Assembly (NCBI GenBank): GCA_020284085.1
Contig: JACEVL010000153.1
Span: forward strand, 1,144,985 to 1,208,984
Origin: Aporrectodea caliginosa
Lineage: Eukaryota; Annelida; Clitellata; Crassiclitellata; Lumbricidae
DNA: 64,000 bases
Direction: 5' to 3'
Positions 11,780 through 23,029 of the stretch are shown here, piece by piece (the first letter of the stretch is position 1; each line of letters begins with the position of its first letter). The notes under the pieces were generated by a model. It was not told where the DNA came from and ran no database searches. It worked only from the letters and a program-made list of their open reading frames with translations. Both the position numbers and the translations under genes were made by a program.

Positions 11780-11935
11780 TTTCTCTTGCCTTGGTCATTG
11801 GTGACCCTTTTAGTGGAACCTGTGGTTCTTTTGGGTTTACCCATAGTCATTGAATGTACAAGACTGTCTACCTTTATGTTTGAACTGTTATGGTGAACAA
11901 TAAAGTATATTGATTGAGACTGTTTCCAGCCATTT
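11780..11935 (+). repeat. LINE 3' tail fragment (tentative)
   Basis: GTGGAACCTGTGG followed by GGTGAACAATAAAGTATATTGATTG resembles other LINE 3' ends here (for example 24405-24477, ending AATAAACGAAATTGATTG). No coding portion is attached. Confidence 0.35.
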
Positions 11936-12104
11936 CAGGTTATGCACATTTTGGTGTTAATGACAGAATTTTGTATTTAAAAGTTTTTGCCAAAATACAT
12001 GTTATTGTTCAGCTTTTATAAAAGGCCACCTGCTATCTATTTGTATCAAAGCAACAATTGAAGTTGCATACATAATGCACTTACTATTGTAAGAAAGTTT
12101 TAAT

Positions 12105-12299
12105 CAGTGATGTAGGCCTACTAGGCCTACATCACTGTAGGCCTACTAGGCCTACATCACTGGGCCTACTCGAGTCAGGCCCAGGACTTGAGTCCTACTC
12201 GAGAACGATTTTCTGTGGACTCGGACTCTACTCGGACTCGGCTTAGATGGACTCGGACTCAAATTGGACTCGGTTTAGATGTACTCAACTACGTCACTG
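12105..12299. mobile_element. hAT-like MITE with duplicated left end
   Basis: It starts CAGTGATGTAG and ends CTACGTCACTG, which are inverted repeats with one difference. The flanks GTTTTAAT (12097-12104) and GTTTTGAT (12300-12307) match at 7 of 8 bases. Inside, a 25-bp unit TAGGCCTACTAGGCCTACATCACTG is present twice in tandem, so the CACTG terminus occurs three times at the left. The remainder consists of GGACTCGGACTC-type blocks. Confidence 0.8.
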
Positions 12300-12829
12300 G
12301 TTTTGATAAGCCCAAACTCCTGTGACTGGCTTTGATTTCTTCGCTGGGCATATTGGAAAGTCGTGACCTTTTAATTCTTTTTCGCGTTCCTCGTCGTCTC
12401 CCGCTTTACTCTCTCAAATGCAAGCGCCAACAAACGCATTCTTCGAAATTGCTCAGAGAAATAAACTGATTTCCAAATTGGAACATTTTGTTGTCTTCGA
12501 TCAACAGTGTTTATAGGAAAGGGAGATTAATCTTAATTTTGTAATCTGGTTTCCTGCTTTAAGCCGTAAACCACACCGATACGTAAGTAGGCCTAACTAA
12601 TTTACTTCGAAACACAATTTAAATAATGGACCTTCGGTTCTTCTGCACTTCATGAAAGAGCTGGAGTCAAGACCTGACCCTCAACATCTTTTTAGTTACT
12701 TAGCTGTTGGGGGACAGAAGAACAGCTAGGTGCTGAACCACTCCCTGACAACTAAACCACTGTCTAAACAATTTCACAAATGTCATGGTACAACATCAAG
12801 TAGTATATTTACTACGCTTTAGCTATATG
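12300..12829. other. Unassigned sequence
   Basis: No confident feature. It may include a further degraded 5' part of the LINE at 12830. Confidence 0.4.
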
Positions 12830-13712
12830 ATGCTTCCAAATCGATGGTTGCATACTTCCTGCAGGTAGCCAGAAAACGTTTAAACCGTCTCTGCCTTAAC
12901 ACCTCCAAAACCCACTTCATTTGGTTTGGCACCCCAACAGCTTCTGAAGATTGATTTTGTTCTCCTTTTGGAAAGTTTCCCGCACTATTCCTTTTCTTCA
13001 ACTGTACGTGATCTGGGTGTTACGCTAGATAGCTCCCTTTCTTTTAAAGATCATAATTATCTCTAACCTAACACGTTCTTCTTATTTTCATTTAAGGCGT
13101 CTTAGGGATGTTCGGCGTTCTGTCTCATCTTCTGTTTTCACCACTCTGGTTCATGCTTTCATATGCTCCTGAATTGATTACTGTAATTCTCTTCTCATTG
13201 GTCTTCCTAAGGTTCGTCTTTTACCTCTTCAGTCGGTCCTAAATGCTGCCGCCAGATTAATAGCACGCCTACCACGGTACTCTTACATTTCTACCTTCAT
13301 CTTTGAACAACTGCACTGGCTTCCTCTCTCTGCTCGCATTAAATTCAAAATCCTCATTTTAGTCTTCAAGGCACAAAGGGGTCTTGCCCCAAAATATTTA
13401 GCTGATGTATTACTCCGGCCTCTTTCAGCCTCCTCCCATCGACCACTACGCTCATCAAACAGAATTGAGCTTCTATAGTTCCTCATACTAGGACAGCTAT
13501 GGCTCAGTCCCGATCCTTTACCTCAATTGGTCCCTCTCTTTGGAATGCGCTGTCTCCATATACTCGCTCTCGAATTCTAGCTAGTAACCTCTCTTCTACC
13601 TTTGCTTTTCTCAAAACCTTTTTCTTCTCTTTGGCCTTGCGCACTGGGAGCGCCTCTGAATGGTTAACCCTATGAGAGGAGCTTTATAAATGTTTGACTA
13701 CAATACAATAAA
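12830..13712 (+). pseudogene. CR1/L2-like LINE, C-terminal half, broken (family L-B)
   Basis: The translation, with several frameshifts, reads LNTSKTHFIWFGTP, then SFPHYSFSSTVRDLGVTLDSS, then LTRSSYFHLRRLR, then IDYCNSLLIGLPKVRLLPLQ, then EQLHWLPLSARIKFKILIL. This is the region after the reverse transcriptase active site. The same order is seen in the minus-strand copy at 60319-61050. The 3' end has CACTGGGAGCGCCTCTGAAT and an ACAATACAATAAA tail. An in-frame stop interrupts the IDYCNSL region. Confidence 0.85.
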
Positions 13713-13763
13713 AGAGACATATTATTGTGCCTACAATGTCCTACAACATGTACTACTTCTATT

Positions 13764-14115
13764 CTGCCCTGCTTTGGCAAAAGGAAGCAAGTCACAGATT
13801 TTAGTTTCTGAGAAAAATGCGAAAAACAACTCAGGCCTGAAAATCGGTCTGAATTTACGCGTACAATTCCAAGGCAAAAAGAAGCAAGTCCATGCGTATG
13901 CATCACATACGCATGGACTTGCTTCTTTTTGCCTTGGAATTTTCCAGTACTACTTAGACATGCTTCTTTCTGCTTCTGCTTTTCCGCCAGAACCACATGC
14001 AATAATAACTATTTATATAGTCGATTGTGTTGGACTTGCTTCTTGAACCAAAATGATACAGATATGTCATTTTAACCTTAAACTGGACTTGCTTCCTTTT
14101 GCCAAAGCACGGCAG
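13764..14115. mobile_element. Palindromic MITE with perfect internal hairpin
   Basis: The ends are CTGCC(C/G)TGCTTTGGCAAAAGG and its complement. TATT flanks both ends (13760-13763, 14116-14119), a 4-bp target duplication. The centre is a perfect hairpin: 36-nt arms at 13865-13900 and 13906-13941 around the 5-nt loop CATCA. GAAGCAAGTC or its complement recurs through the element. Long open frames on both strands (13670-14002 and 13690-14046) share the peptides KKKQVHAY and HTHGLASFCLGI only because of the palindrome. Confidence 0.85.
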
Positions 14116-14404
14116 TATTACTCCAACTATCATTAGTAATAATTCTATAATCATCCCTTCAAAGTTTGCTTTTCTGAGTAGGCCCTACCATCTAGTCTCC
14201 TATGCTTGTTCTCCGTTAATGTTGGCCCCTGTTGATGCTGCAATTAAATGAACATAAGCATGCTATAGATTTTTATGCAATATGACATTTTACATTGTTC
14301 CCGTTACTTCAGTAAACAGACTATTTAATGTAACAGGTTACAACGATGTTCATATGACTAGGTATTTTGTTTGTGTCGCTTTGGCCCATGTGACTGCATC
14401 AAGC

Positions 14405-14760
14405 CCATTCTTCCGATGTACGGTCGAGTCTGAGCCGTTCGCGCCGTGTACGCCGCCTGTAGCCGAGTGTTTTCGTCTCGGTGGAGGACGACCGACACGG
14501 GCCACTGGAGTGACCTTGACTTTTAAGTCTCTTCAATCTACCGACCGACACTAGAGGAATGCCTTCTTCGCGTACACCGTATGCCTTGACGAATCGCCGT
14601 ACGTGCGTCATCTTCTGCCAGTAAGGGACTTCTCATTGGCAGCGTCACCGTGTGTGCGAACGCGTCACCTGTCGTCACTCTCCTTTATCGACGCAACTTG
14701 GTCCAGAGACTCTGAACATCTATGCCAACTTCAGCTGTCGACGGTAGTCCGTTGGTTGGT
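14405..14760. repeat. Dispersed repeat R1, second copy (parts a and b)
   Basis: Parts a (14405-14530) and b (14600-14760) correspond to 3060-3195 and 3712-3871. Here they are closer together, so the 3.2-3.7 kb copy may carry extra sequence. The open frames within it are not convincing genes. Confidence 0.55.
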
Positions 14761-14962
14761 TCCACGTGTCTGCAATGTTTTGCTAACAGATGTAACATAT
14801 TATTCGTTCGTAGTGACATTTAAGTTTCATACAGACTAGCGCTGAGTAAATACCTTGAAGGGGCGCTATATAAATGTTCATCGATAATATTTATACTACC
14901 TCATGGATGAAACTCATTGATTCAGCTATTTGAACTTGTGATTTATTCCACCACCTACCTAT

Positions 14963-15240
14963 TATGGCATAGCTTAATCTATACGCTATTACAGCCGTTG
15001 ATACAATCTACAGTACTAGCCTACTCGTATTATAAAATGATAAATCGATGACATTTTTCAGTGAATTATTGTCTAAAATTAATTAAAGTTAATTAATTAA
15101 TCGTCTATCATGGCATGGCTTAATCTATGCCCAATTACAACCGATGATACAATCTACAGTTACTGTACTAGCCTACTCGTATTATACAACGATAAATCGA
15201 TTAAATTTTTCAGTGAATTATTGTATAAAATTTATTGGAA
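14963..15240. repeat. 146-bp tandem duplication
   Basis: Two copies start at 14963 (TATGGCATAGCTTAATCTAT) and 15109 (CATGGCATGGCTTAATCTAT). Both run through TACTAGCCTACTCGTATTAT and CAGTGAATTATTGT. Several substitutions separate them, so the duplication is not recent. Confidence 0.85.
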
Positions 15241-15799
15241 GCCAATTTCTATCTGTTGTCAAAAAACGACCCCAATTTAGCGTATGATAATTTTACTGAA
15301 TTAGTTAATTTAAATGGAGCCTATAATTGTGCATTTCCACTAGTCCAAAAGAAACAAGATTTGACTTCGTCTTTAGGCATAGCCACATAGGCCCTACAAC
15401 TTTGGATGTCTAAAGGTATAGTGAAATCATGTAAGGAAAAATCCAAGCTATACTTAAAATTTAATATACAAACTAGTGCTATGAGCAAATTGATTTTATT
15501 TCCTATATAAATAAATTTAAATCATTAAGAATTAAAGCTGAACAAGACTATTATGCAGCCAAATTATTTAGACATAGGCTAATCATGAAACCTAGAAAAA
15601 TCCTGGCGTACCATCCGTACTAAATTAAAAACCGATGAGGATGTACCTAAAAGAATTGTTTATGTGTGAACGGTTTAAAAATAAACAATCCTTAACTCAC
15701 GGATGAAAAATACTACAATTATTTTACCGGTAGGCTATAACTCAAACCCTTGCAATGGCAATTCTTGGGTCCCCTAATTCTTCCAAAGAATATATGAGG

Positions 15800-16809
15800 C
15801 CATCTCTACCAAATTGCGCTTGCAAATTTTTTTATGCGGTTTGTATTCAGTAACTTCTGCCCTCATTAGATTTCTAAATGTTCATCAGTCTAACAATATC
15901 GTTTTTTGACTTGATGTTGGTCGTAGCAGAAAATCCAACTCCACAGAAGTAGGTGCTTCCAATCATCGTCAAGACTTTTTTACAACATTTTCATATTCAA
16001 TTGGCGGCGTATCCTTGCGTTTGTAACGAAGAGCCATATTATGTTGCATTTCAATTATTTCAAGCTGCACTGCACTTTCATCTCCTCTCAGTAACTGCAT
16101 AATTATGTTGTGGCTACGTTAGAAATTATCACACGTGAATGAATTTTCAGCGAAGAGCAACAAGGGAATGTCTTTTAAACCAGCACAGAAATCCAATTTC
16201 AACTGTTCTAATGATAGTTTTAACTGTTCACTTTTGACTAAATCTGAATATTAAACGTATTTGCTGAATTTATAGCGTCGAAAGAATGCGCGGTAAAGGT
16301 GTTGAAGACGAGCACTGTATCATCAATTCCTTAGCGACATCTTGGGATTGGCGCGCGATGGATAGGCTAATCATAATATTATTTATGCCTTTCCAGTTCC
16401 CATGACGCATTAAACGTACAGTTCTCTTCCGTAACTTTGCGTTGTTTTGCTTCGCTCGATTTAACTGTCATTTTTTACAATGTTAGAAATAACTAGCCTA
16501 TATTTTATGAATATCCGCCGTATAGGCATTACTATTACAAAACATTTGCACGTATAATTATTTGATTTTGTTGGTTGGTTCCCGCACACGTTGAGAACCG
16601 TATAGACTACGTTTTAAAAATGTAAACATGCCTAATGCGTCGTAGGTACTGGATGTTGTGTTTACATTGTCAAATGATAAACCAAGTTACGAACGAATAG
16701 TAGGCCAGTGACTTTGTCTTTTACTTCATTTTTACAGAACTTGAAAATATTTAACGAGCTCGGGCGGGCCACTTAGAATCAGCCCGCGGGCAGCGGGTTG
16801 ACAGCACTG
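15800..16809 (-). pseudogene. hAT transposase relic (ZBED5/SCAND3-like)
   Basis: On the minus strand, GSTYFCGVGFSATTNIKSK is followed by KKRYC and TDEHLEI, in nearby frames. This matches the C-terminal 'GSTYLCE.GFS...IKSKYRSRLTDEHL' block of hAT transposases of the ZBED5/SCAND3/GTF2IRD2 type. Further upstream (higher coordinates) are LKLDFCAGLKDIPLLLF and VQLEIIEMQHNMALRYK. The right DNA end is GC-rich and finishes GCGGGTTGACAGCACTG at 16809, a CAGTGCTGTCAACCCGC terminus typical of this hAT group. I could not find the left end. Stops and frameshifts throughout. Confidence 0.7.
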
Positions 16810-17100
16810 ATCTAACTTCTTCTGAGGAAATTATTAACCTATGCCAATCTCTTCATTTAGCGCATGGCTGAGGACATGATGATATAGACCCTGTATTTGT
16901 TGGTCCTAATCTAAATTATTTGGCAATACCATAATATGAAATAATAAATGGTTCCTTTTCATCACGTATTATGCCCTCACTGTAGGCCTACTATATATAT
17001 CTTTAAGATAGCAAATGTGTAGCCAGTTTATAAGCAGGGTAATGAAGAGGACATTAGGAATTAAAGACCTACCTCTATAATTATACTGTCTTATTTTCTA
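16810..17100. other. Unassigned sequence
   Basis: AT-rich spacer between the hAT relic and the next LINE. It may contain a degraded 5' extension of the latter (TCTTCTGAGGAAATTATTAA). Confidence 0.4.
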
Positions 17101-18922
17101 AAATATTTGAAGAGATGATGCATAGACTACTAGAATGGTTCTAAAATATTGGAAAAGATAATATATACTAGATTATACTATAATGTGGCTTCTAAGATTA
17201 TTTTCAATCCAGATCAGCATGGAATCAGGGCAGGTCATTCTACTTCTATCACGTCTAAATATACGAGAAAACTCAAACAAGCAATTGAAAATAATGAATT
17301 TGGCATTTTTTAGACTGAGCAAAGGCCTTTGATGCTGTTCATCATAAACTACTCTTAATAAAGAATTGGAGATTAATGGTATAAGCGGAGCCCCTCTTAA
17401 ATGGTTCACTAGTTATCTTAGCCAGCGTCTGCAACAGATAAAATACAATGGTAAGTTATCTACCATTAAATTTGTCAAATATGGGGTCTCTCAATGATCT
17501 ATACTTTGGACCACTGCTGTTTTTAATCTATATCAATGACCTTCCGAATGTCTAAGCTATACTTTATTTTTGTTTCATTTGCTGACGACACAAATGCAAT
17601 AACGTCTCATAAATCACTTGACACTTTATTTAACATAGTAAATTGTGAGTTAAACAAATTTTCAATATGGTCTAGGGTAAATAGATTATATCTTAATTAA
17701 AAAAACGAACTACATTAAATTCACTTCACATCGTAAACTAATACCTACTCAAAATCAGCAAGAATTATTGACTGAGAATACTCCTATAGCCCTGGTCAAA
17801 TCTATAAAAAAATTGGTGTCTACGTTGATCAGAACCTTACCTGGAAAGAGCACAATCTCAATGAAAATAGCTAAAAACATAGGCATAATCAATCGAATCG
17901 AATCTCTATTGTCTATTGATATTCTTATTAATCTGTACTAGGCGCCTATCTATCCCTACTTCTCGTATTTTAGCCTGGTCTGGTCTTCAAATTATAATCC
18001 AGAGCTTAATTAATTGGTTGTCCTTCAAAAGAGAGCTGTGTGTACTATGGCCAAAATATCCAATGCAAGTCCCTCTAACCCTCATTTACATTATTAAATA
18101 GAATTCTAACCATCGACCAAATAAAAAAACTTCGGGTTGGTGAGTTGATGCTTCGCCTTGAACGTGAGTTGATATAGCAGGCATATTTAGTGATTTTTTT
18201 GTAAAGCTGCAAACATTAACTCTTATAATTGTAGGGCACATGAATTTTATACAGATATAAATAAATTCGTTTACTTTCCATTTCAGAATGACAAAGACGC
18301 ATTTCTGCTAATATGTTAGAACCAATTTAAGATTGCTGGACGTGTTATTTGGAGTGAGTTTACCACATGAACTTCAATATGTGCATGCAATTAATCGATA
18401 TTTGAATAAAAATGCGTGCATTTTAATCTACCATTATTTACTTAATCTCTGGACCTTATTATGTTACAATTTTGATTACTACTCACGTAATGTAATCCTT
18501 TATTATCATCTAGCTTTGTCAAATTGTGCTGAGACAGTTACATGTTTTTTGTTTTCTTCTTTTATTTATGTTGTCTTGTTCCTGTGACGCATTATAAATT
18601 CATCACTGTGAAGCTATTTTTAGAATTAAGTTGTGCCTGGGACAGTTCGTGTTTTCTTTTATTTTCTTCTTTATGTTGTCTTTTCCGACCTGGACCTCGT
18701 TCTCTTTCTAATTTCGCCTACAGTTTGTGGTATTTAATCTGATGATAAATTGATTCAACAACTCTCAGCAATTCGCGTATCATATAATTATGATGATGGA
18801 CCTGCCGCCCCAGGTAGCGGGACTTCGGCCCCTATTGGGTTCTCCAATTGTTGTACCCTATGATATTTGCTGTTTATTTGCAATTGTTCAACGTTTTTGT
18901 ACAATGGCGTAGACAATAAAAA
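17100..18922 (+). pseudogene. LINE reverse transcriptase relic (third family)
   Basis: Readable blocks in order are FNPDQHGIRAGHSTS (17205), SFADDTNAITSHKSLDTLF (catalytic box, about 17576), ELNKFSIWSRVNRLYLN (17650), KKIGVYVDQNLTWKEHN (17805) and a C-terminal ILTIDQIKKLRVGELMLR (18105). These are palm, thumb and connection parts of a Jockey/CR1-type reverse transcriptase. The frame changes many times and stops are frequent. A probable 3' UTR runs to AATAAAAATTAT at about 18922. The hydrophobic open frames at 18333-18742 lie in this 3' part. Confidence 0.75.
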
Positions 18923-19071
18923 TTATCAATCAATCAATCAATCGTTTATTTGTAGCCAAAACAACAATAAACAATAATATTACAAATCAGATTGCACTTT
19001 TAAGTATGGATTGTTGAATGCCACAAGGGAAGGCCCTGAAGGGATCAAAGATCCCGCTAAGTAGGGAACCG
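18923..19071 (-). repeat. LINE 3' UTR fragment, tail-to-tail with previous LINE
   Basis: CAATCAATCAATCAATCGTT is the complement of an (ATTG)n tail. The GATCCCGCTAAGTAGGGAAC block recalls 7615 and 57965. This copy abuts the plus-strand LINE tail, so two LINE 3' ends face each other. Confidence 0.55.
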
Positions 19072-20970
19072 TTAATCAAACAGCACTTTTGAAATAATCG
19101 TTTCTTTTACGCACACTCAAAATCAGAGACGTAGCCAGAGGTGTAGAGGGACATGTGTCCCCGGTCGCCAAAGGAAGAGGCACCAAAATGAGGGCTACAG
19201 TTAATAATTTTACTCTTGATTTTGAGGCAGTGTTAACTAATTTATCCCAAATAAATGAATAAGCTTTATTTTGGCGCCCCAAAACCAGTTATATCCCCAT
19301 TACTTACAAAACAGTTGTCAGACATGATTTTTCCGCCTCATTGAGCACTAAAAGGAACCATGTAGGCCTACTCATTACAAATGACAAACCCACAATGAAA
19401 GATTGTTAGAGCTAGTCAGAATCAGAAATGTTTTCTTTTGAAATCATGGATTGTTTCCAGCTCAAGTATATTCTTCATGTACTAAAGGTGGCACCTGGTT
19501 TTGATAAATACACAAATTAGGCATTGCAATTATCAACTTCCATGTATGGGAAACTTTTAACCGACCGGAATGAATACCTGCATTCTGCTGCATCCATGGC
19601 CGATGAGAAGCAGGGTGGGGTATTGACCTCCTTAACACAGTGTTTACAATCGTATACGCCTACATAAATTTACAGAGCTTAAGTATACTAAACGCTTAGT
19701 CTATATTTTTAATATCTTATTTAATTAAAATTTAAATTGCCATTCGATGTAGTAGGAAAGTTTGAAATAAATAACACATTTAGGATCAATTTCATAGTTC
19801 GTCCCCGGGCGCAAAATATCCTAGCTACGCCTCTGGGCCAAAAAGAAAACTTTTGGATGCATAATACATGTAGACCTGCTGCAAAATTTTAATCTAATCT
19901 AGCATTGTTGCTAATCTGTTGTTGGTAAGTGAGAGCTGTATGGGCCTCGCTTTGTATTGAAATTTGAAAAAATGTCTTATAGATGAGCGAATTCCCCAAT
20001 ATTCTAGTTCTCCTGCTGTTGGTAAGTTTTAATTAACTACAGAGGTCTTGTCTCTAGTTAGCTGTGGATGTGCGTAGCAGAATGCCGCATGTTTCTGTAA
20101 CCTGTCATTTTAGATTATTTAGCTGAGTACATGCAGATTTAGCTATAGATAATTTTCATTGGTGCGGAATAATTTTCATTTTTATGCGTTCTTTGAGTCA
20201 TTCAACTCTTTCGCCACTGCTTCTGAGTGATTTGGACGATGTACAGACATTTGTCGTCGGGGTCACAAGCTAAACCATGGATTCGTCCATTCTAAGGGAC
20301 TTCAGTTAATCGACTAGACAGTAAAGGCCAAGAGAGTCAATAGATTGGCGCCGACTGTTCTACTGCGGTGACACTATACGACTAATAATACTAATCTTCG
20401 TTTAATATTTTCATTCTGACAATAACGCAGTATGATTACAAATCAGTATGAACGGATGATCTGAAGTTATTACAGGAGTCGAATTTAACTGTATTCGGCA
20501 GCCATGCAAGGCGCCCATTACGTCTTACATCTCAATTTACCAACGCGCCATCTCGTGAATGATAGGCTGAGTGGACCTTTGGGAGGGGGTTACGGGAAGC
20601 GATCCCCCTACCTACAGATCTTCACGCCAGTGATGTTACCACTACTCAATGGACACACCCCCCACCGTGTAATAGGGAACTCCTGAAAATGGCCTCGAAA
20701 TGTTCTGCGCATAAATAATTTCCAAATTATTCCCATGTGCTTCTAGTGTAAGCTTTTAAATCCTAAAAAATAATAACCGTAATAAAAGTAATCAAACAAA
20801 TGCTGCACACAAGGCCTGAGGCCCTGAACAAGAAGTTGAAGAGTCCAAGCGAACTGGCTTGGCACGCTTTTCGAGAGGCCCGTTATCTAAAGAGTTGCCG
20901 CAAAACATCTAATAAGTTGTTCTTGCCAGCTACACTAACAATGATGACAGCCATTTGTTTGATTACTTGG
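19072..20970. repeat. Array unit I: partial, rearranged paralog
   Basis: 19072-19123 matches the 25890-25945 part of unit II. 19836-20345 matches unit III at about 38320-38930, for example TTGTTGGTAAGTG(A/C)GAGCTGTATG and GATTT(G/C)GACGATGT(A/T)CAGACAT. 20345-20700 is inverted relative to unit III 39500-39680 and unit IV 55310-55440. 20705-20795 is direct to unit IV 54640-54750. 20805-20970 is inverted relative to unit IV 54770-54910. The unit therefore carries at least two small inversions. It is interrupted by the hAT-like element at 19124-19835. Confidence 0.75.
19124..19835. mobile_element. hAT-like element, CAGAGRCGTAGC ends
   Basis: The left end CAGAGACGTAGCCAGAGGTG and the complement of the right end, CAGAGGCGTAGCTAG, form an inverted pair. 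Both continue into a GTCCCCGG block (GTGTCCCCGGTCGCC and CGTCCCCGGGCGC). I did not find a clean 8-bp duplication (flanks CTCAAAAT and GGCCAAAA). No transposase is seen. Confidence 0.55.
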
Positions 20971-21649
20971 TAGCAACGCCGCCAACGCGGCACACGATAC
21001 ACCTCCGCCCAGCGGTCCCTCATTGGTGAAATTCCGCGAACCACCGGACACAAGTAGAGCAGGTATTCGTCGTTTGCCGACAATAACCTCTTTCGCTTCA
21101 GGTTAACATTAAAATCCGTGGCAATTTTGGATTCATTAAACTAAGATGATGATAATGATAGGAAAATGATGCACATGTAGAATTCGGATAATGTGCATGA
21201 GTGCTTAGTGAATACAGGAAAATTTCACCATTGCAACGGATTTATGATTGAAGCGACCCCCAATGAGGCCAATGACTAGCGGCAGAGGTCACTTCAAAGA
21301 CAGGTGTCTCTTCTCTTTCGAGACGAAATGACCTGGTTGTAGATGTATAGTATCCCTGAGCAATATCTTCATTTACACAAAATAATTTGCACAATGACAA
21401 AGAAGTTGAGCAACTGTTACAGTAATAGTATTGGTTGGCGCCACGCCATCTGGTCTAGCAGGGCATACGCATACTATGCATCTAGACACAAGTACCTCAT
21501 ATATGCTGATGGAACATTGTACACAGTTATTGTGTTATGTATCGCCCGAATATGGTGGATCTATTAGTGACACAAATTAAGGGTCTATACTCTATAAATA
21601 CTCATACAAAATTCACTCGTCAGACCTGACACCGCTGCATGACACACAA

Positions 21650-22230
21650 GCCCCCACCATATCACTCCCATACTTCAATCAATCCACTACTCTCTGGCTG
21701 AGAGTCCATGAGCGCATCCACTTCACAATCCTTTCCTAAAGCTACAACTCACTACAGAACTCCCAGCCAAAGTTCCTTCGCGAGCACTTCATCACCCAGC
21801 CTCCCAGTTCTCCCAGATCCTCCTCCTCCTCTCGCACTCTCTCCCGTCTCCGGTCACTACTCACTTCAAGTTCTCCAACCGAGCAATACCCCAAACTGCA
21901 CCTCAATTCTCAAACGAACTTCTCCATTAATTCCGCATATTCTCAGTTCCTCCACCAGTACCGCCACCGTCATCTGCCTCAGGATCCTCTACTAATCATG
22001 CTATAGCTTTTCCACTCCAAACTGATCTCCCCCCTCAATAATTCCTACCCTAATCTATCCGATCATCCGCCTTCCAACATTTCTCGTCATGAGCGAAACC
22101 AACCGTGACCGCTGCATGCACTGTCTGGTCTGGTCTGGTCTTTCTGGCAACAGGACTCGGATCTCCAGTGGACATCGCTCTATGGACAACCTATTGGAGT
22201 TTGCGATTGCGAATGACAGACAAGTAGTTA
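21650..22230 (+). pseudogene. LINE C-terminal fragment, family L-A, in unit II
   Basis: It starts CACCATATCACTCCCATACT and follows the layout of the 6495 copy, through ACTTCAAGTTCTCCAACCGAGC and AACTTCTCCATTAATTCCGC. The reading frame is broken by many changes. The 3' part contains three GTCTG/GGTCTGGTC repeats near 22120. Confidence 0.7.
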
Positions 22231-23029
22231 GCACGCAGATGCATGTCTAGTATTTCTGACTCTATAGAGACTTTACATGTATAATCATTATAATGGCAGA
22301 TAGGCCTAAGGGATTTGTTGTAAGGGAAGTTTGCATCGTAGTCTGTAATGCGCAGGTTATATTCCTTCCTTCGGTTTAGTAAAACTCAAATGCAGATTAA
22401 AATATTCTAAACGGTCGAAAAGTAAGCAGTTAAAGATTCACATTTAGCTAATTATTTATTGGCTTTGAGAAAACATACTTTGCAACACAATATAGGCTAT
22501 ATTTCGCATGAAGTGCAGCGGCATGCCATTGTGGTCCTAGATTCGATTGCAGTGTTACTTGTGCAGTGCATTGACGTTCGTCATCGTTGCTTTTGTACTG
22601 TAGGAAATTAATTTGACTTGTATATTCGTCGTAAAGTAAGCTTTTGGAATAGGGAGGCCGAACACTGTGCACTTTTTGTTTATCTATTCACTTCTGCATA
22701 ATTATTTGTAAATTTCTTGCAGAGCCGTATTGATTTTGACAAATCTAATATCGGTTCTGAAATAGTCGATATATTTCAAGCTATTGCTCCTTCTATTTAT
22801 CTGTCAACAGTACTGCTAGGGAACATCTTAATGCGTCAAGCAATACCTCCCAACTAATCAACGTGTTCTGTACAGATGTAGAACTATATTTCAAGATGTA
22901 TATTATCCTAAAAAATTAAGAGCATTTTGTAATGCGTTCACTTGATTTATATAAACTCTGCAAGAAAACGGTAAAAGTAATATAATGCAACTTATCAAAT
23001 AGATGCCTTCCTTTAACGAGGAGTCTGGT

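Noticed and set aside
13670..14046. Two >100-codon frames on opposite strands with shared peptides
   Set aside because: The sharing is caused by the 36-bp perfect hairpin and the palindromic element.
18333..18742. Hydrophobic frames as membrane proteins
   Set aside because: They lie in the decayed 3' part of a LINE and have no other support.
20802..20960. Frame reading MLHTRPEALNKKLKSPSELA as a gene start
   Set aside because: The segment is an inverted copy of part of unit IV (54770-54910), i.e. repeat sequence, probably a LINE remnant.
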